Positions 12,968-18,396 of a stretch of DNA of 18,396 bases are shown one piece after another; position 1 is the stretch's first letter, and every line of letters begins with the position of its first letter. The position numbers and the translations under genes were made by a program. Origin of the DNA: an uncultured Collinsella sp. (lineage in GTDB: Bacteria > Actinomycetota > Coriobacteriia > Coriobacteriales > Coriobacteriaceae); contig URZB01000005.1 in the NCBI GenBank assembly GCA_900552295.1, positions 1-18,396 of the forward strand, read 5' to 3'. Below the pieces are notes generated by a model. The model was given only the letters and a program-made list of their open reading frames with translations. It was not told the origin of the DNA and searched no databases.

Positions 12968-13834
12968 ATGGATATCGATAACTTTGAATGGTGGTATAGC
13001 GAGGGCGAGGCTCCGGACGAGGAGTGGGACGAGCCCGCGCCGCGTGACGTGTCGAGCGACGAGGACGAGACCGGTAACGATGCCGTCGAGATGGACGCCG
13101 CCTCCGACCCCGTCGAGCCCCTGACCTTTGAACAGGCTTGGGCCCAGGCCGAGGCCGACGAGGCAAAGGCCGATGCCACGGCCACGCTGGGTGAGCCGGC
13201 GGACATGTCCATCTCGCCGGCTAAGACCCCGCAGCCGCGCCATAACATCGACCCCGGCAGCACGGCATCCTTCAGCATACTCGACGTGCCCGCGCAGGGT
13301 GCTCAGGCGCCTGCGCCCACGCATCGCCCCGACTTGGCTCGCGAGGAAGATGCTGGCCGCCGCTCACCACTCGGTCCCATCCTCATCGCCTTCATGGCCG
13401 GCGTCATCGCTTGCTCGGCGATCGGAAATGTCTGGAGCCATGTGGAACAACAGCGCAAAGATGCCGCCAAGGTCGAGATGTCTGTCGAGCAATCGCTCAG
13501 CCGCACGCGCTCGGTGCATGTGTCGGTCGAGGCCAAGGACGGTGCGACATGGGACACCGCCCGCGGCGACAGCCAGATGCTCATCCATATCGTGGGCCGC
13601 ACACTCAGGGGACAGGCGATTGACGAGTATCAATATGTCAACTCCGCTGGCGACGGCATCGAACTCAAGCCCGGCGACTACGAGCTCACGGTCGACGAGC
13701 CGCCCGTCGCCACCGATGGCACGCGCTTCCGCGCCTCAAAGCGCATGGTTCCCGTGAGCTTTAACTCGCAGGCGCCCGATACGGTCGACAGCACGCCGCA
13801 GGGCGGGTTCGACCTTTACGCAATCGCTCAATAA
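12968..13834 (+). CDS. Hypothetical single-pass membrane protein
   Basis: A 288-residue protein I do not recognise. Residues 1-130 are strongly acidic, low-complexity and Pro/Ala-rich (EWDEPAPRDVSSDEDETGND...), so probably disordered and cytoplasmic. RRSPLGPILIAFMAGVIACSAIGNVW (about 130-155) supplies positive residues followed by one TM segment, suggesting type II topology with residues 156-288 outside. The outer part (HVSVEAKDGATWD..., DGIELKPGDYELTVDEPP) looks like a small beta-sandwich. GC content and codon use match the chromosome. The ATG is taken by position; its ribosome-binding site is weak (AAGGGG about 12 bases upstream). Confidence 0.65.
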   Translation: MDIDNFEWWYSEGEAPDEEWDEPAPRDVSSDEDETGNDAVEMDAASDPVEPLTFEQAWAQAEADEAKADATATLGEPADMSISPAKTPQPRHNIDPGSTASFSILDVPAQGAQAPAPTHRPDLAREEDAGRRSPLGPILIAFMAGVIACSAIGNVWSHVEQQRKDAAKVEMSVEQSLSRTRSVHVSVEAKDGATWDTARGDSQMLIHIVGRTLRGQAIDEYQYVNSAGDGIELKPGDYELTVDEPPVATDGTRFRASKRMVPVSFNSQAPDTVDSTPQGGFDLYAIAQ

Positions 13835-13913
13835 CTGCGCCTGCCGCTTCTCCTTGCCGCCAAGAGTGGGACAATAGCCCTCGACACTATTGTTTACTTT
13901 TGGAGGAAGTAGC

Positions 13914-14807
13914 ATGTCTACCGTCACTACCATCAAGCGCGGCGGCCTCACCGCGGCCATCGATTCCATGGGCGCCCAGCTCACGAGCCTTGCCCTCAAC
14001 GGCAATGAGTATCTGTGGCAGGGCGACCCGGCCTTTTGGGGCAAGCACGCGCCCATCCTGTTCCCTATCGTGGGATCGCTGCGCAACAACACGGCGACGT
14101 CTGCCGCCGGCACCTGCGAGATGGCGCGCCACGGCATCGCACGCATTGTCGAGCACAAATTGGTCGAGGTATCGGAGGACGGCTCCTCGGTAACCTACGA
14201 GATCACCGATACGCCCGAGTCGCTCAAGGCCTTTCCCTTCCACTTTAAGCTCAACATGACCTATGCCCTGACCGGCGATGCCACGCTCACGCAGACCTTT
14301 GCCGTCACTAACACCGGCGACGTAGACCTGCCGTTCTCGGTGGGTGGCCACCCTGCGTTTAACGTGCCCGCCCCCGGCGCCGAGGACGAGGCGTTCGAGG
14401 ATTACGAGCTGGCGTTTACCGAGGCTTGGACTAACGAGGCCCCCGTCATCACGCCCGATGGCCTTATGACGTTCGAGGGTAGCTACAAGGCCCCCGATAA
14501 CTCGGACGTGCTGCCCATCACGCACCGCAGCTTCGATAACGACGCCATCATGTTCACCGATACCCCGGGCTCCACGCTCACGCTGCGCGGCCGCAAGTCG
14601 GGCCACGGCGTCAAGATCGACTTTGAGGGCTTTAAGTACATCGGCGTGTGGTCTGCCGCCAACGACGCTCCGTTTGTGGCGCTCGAGCCCTGGACCGGTC
14701 ACACCACCATGGACACCGAGGACGATGTCTTTGAGCACAAGGTCAACACCATCAACTTGGCTCCCGGCGCTACCGATAAACGCAGCTTTAGCGTCACCTT
14801 GCTCTAG
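13914..14807 (+). CDS. Aldose-1-epimerase-like protein (LacX-type)
   Basis: A 297-residue cytoplasmic protein of the galactose mutarotase-like beta-sandwich superfamily, which interconverts alpha and beta anomers of sugars. The LacX-like layout is visible: AILF-type PILFPIVGSLRNN (47-59), ARHGIAR with His73, the catalytic block VGGHPAFNVP with His146, and the general-base block VALEPWTG with Glu258. The start at 13914 is chosen because GGAGG lies 10-14 bases upstream; an ATG 24 bases earlier has none. It stands alone and is followed by a strong terminator. The sugar substrate cannot be read from the sequence; LacX-type members often lack a defined one. Confidence 0.88.
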   Translation: MSTVTTIKRGGLTAAIDSMGAQLTSLALNGNEYLWQGDPAFWGKHAPILFPIVGSLRNNTATSAAGTCEMARHGIARIVEHKLVEVSEDGSSVTYEITDTPESLKAFPFHFKLNMTYALTGDATLTQTFAVTNTGDVDLPFSVGGHPAFNVPAPGAEDEAFEDYELAFTEAWTNEAPVITPDGLMTFEGSYKAPDNSDVLPITHRSFDNDAIMFTDTPGSTLTLRGRKSGHGVKIDFEGFKYIGVWSAANDAPFVALEPWTGHTTMDTEDDVFEHKVNTINLAPGATDKRSFSVTLL

Positions 14808-14837
14808 AGGTTCCGCCGCTCGGTCGATGCTGCGTGC

Positions 14838-14928
14838 CGTCCAGAGCGATAATTTGTCATTCAAAAGGCAAGGCATAGACCTTCTGGTCATGCCTTGTCT
14901 TTTTCATGCCACTTGTTCGCTCTGGACG
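14838..14928 (+). terminator. Intrinsic terminator nested in a 12-bp inverted repeat
   Basis: The inner hairpin CAAGGCATAGACC (14869-14881) pairs with GGTC-ATGCCTTG (14886-14897, one bulge) and is followed by TCTTTTT, a good rho-independent terminator for the epimerase gene. It is enclosed by CGTCCAGAGCGA (14838-14849), the exact reverse complement of 14917-14928. Confidence 0.75.
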
Positions 14929-14955
14929 TCGCTCGCCGGCATTGCCAAAACATCG

Positions 14956-14972
14956 ACGTCCCCAATGACTAC
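14956..14972. repeat. Solitary arm of the 100-157 palindrome
   Basis: ACGTCCCCAATGACTAC differs from 141-157 at one base. The preceding CCAAAACATCG also matches sequence near 60-70. No opposite arm is present nearby, so this is a half-copy. The rest of the 14808-15070 gap holds the terminator and no gene. Confidence 0.6.
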
Positions 14973-15070
14973 CATGTGTCTATTAATTTTTCGAGCTTGT
15001 GCTGCACTGCTGGTCGCTGGCGTATATCCTGTTAAGTCGTCAGCATACGATTCAACAGGGAAGGCAGATT

Positions 15071-15997
15071 ATGCATTCTCCCCATCAGCGCGACGCGCAT
15101 CCACAGCCGGTGTGCAGCCGTCGCATCTTCTTGGGTAGCGCTCTCGCTGCGAGCGCTTCCGTCGTCGCCGGCGCGCTCGCCGGCTGTCAGCGTCCGTCCA
15201 CGCTCAAGGTGGTTCAGCCCACGACGGGCGGCGGTCGCGACGACCTGTCCGATTCCGTGATCGGCAAGGACAAGATCCGCATTGGCATGGAGGCGGCCTA
15301 CGCCCCGTACAACTGGCAGGTTTCCGAAGCCAGTGAGTACACTATCCCCATCGACAACGTGCAGGGCGCCTATGCCGATGGCTACGACGTGCAGATCGCC
15401 AAGATCGTCTGCAAGGCCCTCGGTGGCGAGCCCGTTGCCGTCAAGCAGAGCTTCTCGGGCCTCATCGATTCGCTCAACAACGGCCAGATCGACCTCATCA
15501 TCGCCGGTATGAGCGCCACGCCCGAGCGCGAGGAGTCGGTCGGCTTCTCCGACCCGTACTTTATTGGCTACTTTGGCCTGTTCGTAAAAGAGGGTTCCCC
15601 CTACCAAAACGCCACCAAGCTCAGCGACTTTAGCGGTGCCACGGTACTCGGCCAAAAGGACACCATGCTCGACACCGTCATCGACGAGATTCCGGGCGTT
15701 GTGCACAAGAACCCGGTCGACTCCGTCCCCACGGTGTTCTCGAATCTGCTGCAGGGCACGTGCGACGCCGTGACTTACAACACCGAGAACGAGAAGGGCT
15801 ATATGGCCCAAAACCCGGGTATCGTCCCTATTCATTTTGCCGAGGGCGAGGGCTTTAAGCAGGAGGTCGCGGCAAACGTCGGCTGTCGCAAGGGCTCGGA
15901 CAAACTGCTTAAACTCATCGACAAGACACTCAAGGGCATTAGCCAAGAGGAACGCGACCAAATGTGGGACGCGTGCCTCGACCGCCAGCCGGCATAG
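15071..15997 (+). CDS. Amino-acid ABC transporter substrate-binding lipoprotein (SBP_bac_3)
   Basis: A 308-residue binding protein that captures a polar amino acid outside the cell for the permease and ATPase encoded next. The N-terminus has SRRIFLGSALAASASVVAGALAGC: a twin-arginine-like motif (residues 16-21) followed by lipobox LAGC with Cys39. The mature domain shows the family pattern: IRIGMEAAYAPYNW, FSGLIDSLNNGQIDLIIAGMSATPEREESVGFSDPY, and later GTCDAVTYNTENE. The ATG at 15071 has GGGAAGG upstream; an upstream in-frame ATG does not fit a signal peptide. The gene is the first of a three-gene operon with a 9-base gap to the permease. Ligand is uncertain. Confidence 0.92.
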   Translation: MHSPHQRDAHPQPVCSRRIFLGSALAASASVVAGALAGCQRPSTLKVVQPTTGGGRDDLSDSVIGKDKIRIGMEAAYAPYNWQVSEASEYTIPIDNVQGAYADGYDVQIAKIVCKALGGEPVAVKQSFSGLIDSLNNGQIDLIIAGMSATPEREESVGFSDPYFIGYFGLFVKEGSPYQNATKLSDFSGATVLGQKDTMLDTVIDEIPGVVHKNPVDSVPTVFSNLLQGTCDAVTYNTENEKGYMAQNPGIVPIHFAEGEGFKQEVAANVGCRKGSDKLLKLIDKTLKGISQEERDQMWDACLDRQPA

Positions 15998-16006
15998 GGA
16001 GGCAGC

Positions 16007-17155
16007 ATGAAAACCATCAATCGTCTGGCCTCCTTTATCAAGGCCGACCACCGTTATGTGTACCTGGGCACGAGTGTCATCGCGGCGCTTGGCCTGGCGT
16101 TTAGCCAGCGCAACCCCACGCCGCTGAGCTTCTTGGCGCCCACCGGTATCTTCCAGGATTGCCTTTGGGCAATCCTTTGGGCCTGGCTCGTCGTGTCGGC
16201 GGCGGCGCTCGTCACCAAACTCATGCACTGGAATGACTATCGCGAAACGTCGCCGTTCGCATCCGAGCGCTTCCGTCGTGGCGCACGCTTGGGCAGCTAT
16301 GTCGTGGTTGCCATCGCGGCGATCTTTTTCGTGGACCGCTGCGTCATGTCGTTTATCGACCTGGTACAGGTGAGCATCGTCTCGGACTCCAACCCCAGCG
16401 ACTTTTTGTCGAGCCTGGTCTACATGACCTACAAGAGCGGGGACTTCTTTATCCGCGGTATCGAGATCACCATCGCGCTTGCCACCTTCGGCACCGTCAT
16501 CGCATTCTTCCTGGCGTTGCTCTTTGTGTTCCTGCGTATTCAGACCTTCGATCGCGTGGACAACGACCTGGTGCGCTTCTTTAAGAGCATTGGCCGCGGC
16601 TTTGCGACCATCTACTCCACCATCGTGCGCGGCACGCCCATGATGGTCCAGGGTCTGCTCATCTATTACGCGGGTTTCACCGTTTTGCGCGGCATGGGCT
16701 TCGAGACCGCCCAGGCCAACCAGATCTGGAGTACCTTCACCGCCGGCCTCGTCACCATCTCGCTCAACTCCACCGCCTACATGATGGAGGTCCTGCGCGG
16801 CGGCATCGAGTCCATCGACCCCGGCCAGGCCGAGGCAGCGCGCTCGCTGGGTCTTTCACAGTGGCAAGCCATGCGCAAAGTCGTGTTCCCCCAGGGCATT
16901 AAAAACGCGATTCCGGCGCTCACCAACGAGCTCATCATCAACATCAAGGACTCGTCGGTGCTCTCGGTCATCGGCGTGTTCGACCTCATGTACGCCACCA
17001 CCACCGTCGCCGGCGTGTACTACCGCCAGATGGAGGTCTACTGCGTGGCGCTCGTGGTCTACCTGATCCTGACGCTCGTGGCGAGCCGCCTGCTCGAAGC
17101 CTTTGGCAAAAAGCTCGGCGCCGAGGCCCCTGCCACGCTGCCCAGCTCTAACTAG
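16007..17155 (+). CDS. Amino-acid ABC transporter permease with extra N-terminal membrane segments
   Basis: A 382-residue inner-membrane permease of the His/Glu/Gln family. The family core starts near residue 146 ([25 protein letters not shown]), with PTMM-type [10 protein letters not shown] (206-215). The ATPase-contact EAA loop is [23 protein letters not shown] (274-296). Typical members have about 220-240 residues. Here an extra 145 residues add about three hydrophobic segments (about 18-32, 50-70, 96-118). Similar extended permeases occur in Gram-positives, so this is unlikely to be an artefact. The start is ATG 16007 after GGGAGG. It is followed by the ATPase gene after 22 bases. Confidence 0.92.
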   Translation: MKTINRLASFIKADHRYVYLGTSVIAALGLAFSQRNPTPLSFLAPTGIFQDCLWAILWAWLVVSAAALVTKLMHWNDYRETSPFASERFRRGARLGSYVVVAIAAIFFVDRCVMSFIDLVQVSIVSDSNPSDFLSSLVYMTYKSGDFFIRGIEITIALATFGTVIAFFLALLFVFLRIQTFDRVDNDLVRFFKSIGRGFATIYSTIVRGTPMMVQGLLIYYAGFTVLRGMGFETAQANQIWSTFTAGLVTISLNSTAYMMEVLRGGIESIDPGQAEAARSLGLSQWQAMRKVVFPQGIKNAIPALTNELIINIKDSSVLSVIGVFDLMYATTTVAGVYYRQMEVYCVALVVYLILTLVASRLLEAFGKKLGAEAPATLPSSN

Positions 17156-17177
17156 GCTTAAGACGAGGAGAATCATC

Positions 17178-17963
17178 ATGGCAGATACCGCCACTACCGG
17201 CGTTGCGGCCGCCGCACAGACCAATGAGCCGCTCATCCGCGTCGAGGGCCTGCGCAAGAGCTTCGGCTCGCTCGAGGTACTCAAAGGCATCGACCTGTCC
17301 GTCAAATCAGGCGAGGTCGTCACCATTATCGGCGCCTCGGGCTCGGGCAAGTCGACCTTCCTGCGTTGCCTCAACCTGCTCGAGACCCCGGACGCGGGCC
17401 ACATCTGGTTCCACGGCCAGGACCTTACGGCCGAGCGCTGCAATATCAATAAACTCCGCGAGGACATCGGCATGGTGTTCCAGGGCTTTAACCTGTTCAA
17501 CAACATGGATGTGCTCGACAACTGCACGCTCGCGCCCGTCACGCTCAAAAAGATGAGCAAGGCCGAGGCCGAGAAGGTCGCGATGGAGCATCTGACGAGC
17601 GTGGGACTCGAAAAGTTCGCGCACGCCGCCGTGGGCCGCCTGTCCGGTGGTCAAAAACAGCGCGTGGCCATCGCTCGTGCCCTGTGCATGAATCCGCAGA
17701 TCATGCTGTTCGACGAGCCGACCTCCGCGCTCGACCCCGAGATCGTGGGAGAGGTGCTCGAGGTCATGCGCAAGCTCGCTGCCGACGGCATGACCATGGT
17801 TGTCGTCACGCACGAGATGGCCTTTGCCCGAACCGTGTCCGACCGCGTGGTCTTTATGGACAAGGGCGTGGTGCTCGAGGACGCCGCGCCGGCCGAGCTC
17901 TTCGGCAACCCCAAGCACCAGCGCACCCGCGAGTTCCTCTCGCGTTATCTCGAGGACAAATAA
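17178..17963 (+). CDS. Amino-acid ABC transporter ATP-binding protein
   Basis: A 261-residue ATPase that powers the transporter above. All motifs are intact: Walker [10 protein letters not shown] (52-60), Q-loop at FQG (Gln102), signature LSGGQKQR (155-162), Walker [13 protein letters not shown] (175-186), and H-loop VVTHEM (His212). It is a GlnQ/HisP-type single-domain protein with a short Ala/Thr-rich N-terminal tail. ATG 17178 follows GACGAGGAG. A longer frame from 17103 overlaps the permease gene and is not preferred. The gene closes the operon; a terminator hairpin follows. Confidence 0.95.
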   Translation: MADTATTGVAAAAQTNEPLIRVEGLRKSFGSLEVLKGIDLSVKSGEVVTIIGASGSGKSTFLRCLNLLETPDAGHIWFHGQDLTAERCNINKLREDIGMVFQGFNLFNNMDVLDNCTLAPVTLKKMSKAEAEKVAMEHLTSVGLEKFAHAAVGRLSGGQKQRVAIARALCMNPQIMLFDEPTSALDPEIVGEVLEVMRKLAADGMTMVVVTHEMAFARTVSDRVVFMDKGVVLEDAAPAELFGNPKHQRTREFLSRYLEDK

Positions 17964-17988
17964 CCGACCGCAAACTCTTGCGTTGCAG

Positions 17989-18012
17989 GGCCGCTCCCGT
18001 GGGGCGGCCTTT
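17989..18012 (+). terminator. Intrinsic terminator of the ABC transporter operon
   Basis: GGCCGCTCC (17989-17997) pairs with GGGGCGGCC (18001-18009), with one mismatch and a 3-base loop, followed by TTTGT. It lies 26 bases after the ATPase stop codon. Confidence 0.75.
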
Positions 18013-18035
18013 GTCGTCACAATCGAAAGGATGTC

Positions 18036-18348
18036 ATGGCCGAGGTTTGGCGCTTCTTTGCGCATGAGGACGATTTTGCCGATTTGGATGAAACTGGCGC
18101 GTGCGAGCGCCTGGGGCGCGTGCTGTCGTTTCCGACCATCTCGAGCATGGATGCCGAGGCGGTGGACTGGCAGCCGTTCGACGACCTGCGCGCCTATATG
18201 CAGCAGGCGTGGCCGCGCGTGTTCGCGGCGGGCGAGGTCGAGCTTATCGACCATTCGCTATTGGTGACACTTAGCGGTTCCGACCCTGCCCTCAAGCCCG
18301 TTATGCTCATGGGCCACATGGACGTGGTCCCCGTGGTGCCGGGTACAG
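18036..18348 (+). CDS. M20-family metallopeptidase, N-terminal fragment cut by the contig end
   Basis: Only 104 codons are present. The frame begins MAEVWRFFAHEDDFADLDETG, with GAAAGG 5 bases upstream. It reaches the first metal-ligand motif of M20 peptidases, VMLMGHMDVVPVVPGT, where the His of GHMD binds zinc. M20 members of this type are cytoplasmic dipeptidases or deacylases acting on peptides and amino-acid conjugates. The break is an assembly artefact and not a real truncation: the next bases are sequencing adapter. The last genomic base is G, which fits the Glu/Asp that usually follows PGT in this family. Confidence 0.85.
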
Positions 18349-18396
18349 CTGTCTCTTATACACATCTCCGAGCCCACGAGACGGAGCTACATCTCG
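18349..18396 (+). other. Illumina Nextera adapter, index and P7 start (contamination)
   Basis: Bases 18349-18367 are CTGTCTCTTATACACATCT, the Nextera mosaic-end sequence. Bases 18368-18382 are CCGAGCCCACGAGAC, the read-2 side adapter. Next come 8 index bases, GGAGCTAC (18383-18390), then ATCTCG, the first bases of the P7 oligo. This is untrimmed adapter read-through at the contig end and should not be translated or annotated as genome. Confidence 0.98.

Noticed and set aside
15032..16228. Long open frame antisense to the binding-protein gene
   Set aside because: It is the reverse-strand shadow of a high-GC gene with clear family motifs on the other strand. Similar shadows over the kinase, epimerase and ATPase genes are rejected for the same reason.

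Overview
The window looks like the end of a draft-assembly contig from a gut actinobacterium of the class Coriobacteriia, most likely Collinsella. This assignment is an inference from three things: the high-GC housekeeping genes, the recurring intergenic palindromes (AATGTGACAAAGGG... and GGGGACGTTCTT...), and the gene families present. The last 48 bases are not genomic. They are Illumina Nextera adapter, an 8-base index and the first bases of the P7 sequence, so the contig really stops at 18348.

Left chromosomal flank (1-3508): a pyridoxal/pyridoxamine kinase overlaps a TIGR04076-type Cys-rich protein. Next come three copies of an 18-bp repeat spaced exactly 33 bp apart, in front of an AAA_14/DUF4143 ATPase. 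A convergent low-molecular-weight protein tyrosine phosphatase (PTP) gene follows. Right chromosomal flank (11388-18348): an MFS exporter (-), a one-TM hypothetical protein, an aldose-1-epimerase-like protein, a polar amino-acid ABC transporter operon (binding protein, permease, ATPase), and a truncated M20 peptidase.

Between the flanks is a lower-GC integrated element of about 7.9 kb (about 3493-11387). It carries a Tn916-type tyrosine integrase, an exported Cys-pair protein, a serine recombinase plus SF2 helicase operon, a 240-bp cluster of hairpins, and a lipoprotein. I see no relaxase, coupling protein or recognisable excisionase. The element is inserted inside codons 12-17 of the PTP gene. 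It supplies a near-identical replacement for the first codons, including the catalytic Cys8 and the ribosome-binding site. The host's original 5' end survives as a 17-codon fragment next to the MFS gene. The chromosome therefore probably once had an MFS-PTP gene pair that the element has split while keeping the phosphatase readable.

The most interesting signal is a pair of structured leaders about 200 nt long, one upstream of each exported cargo gene. They share a 13-bp closing helix in which 5 of 13 pairs differ by compensatory changes, a three-way junction, and a conserved block next to the closing helix (AACTGTGG in the transcript). A shared CCTTCCAC can pair either with that block or with each gene's own Shine-Dalgarno sequence. 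This looks like an undescribed cis-regulatory RNA, riboswitch-like in logic, that links the two cargo genes.
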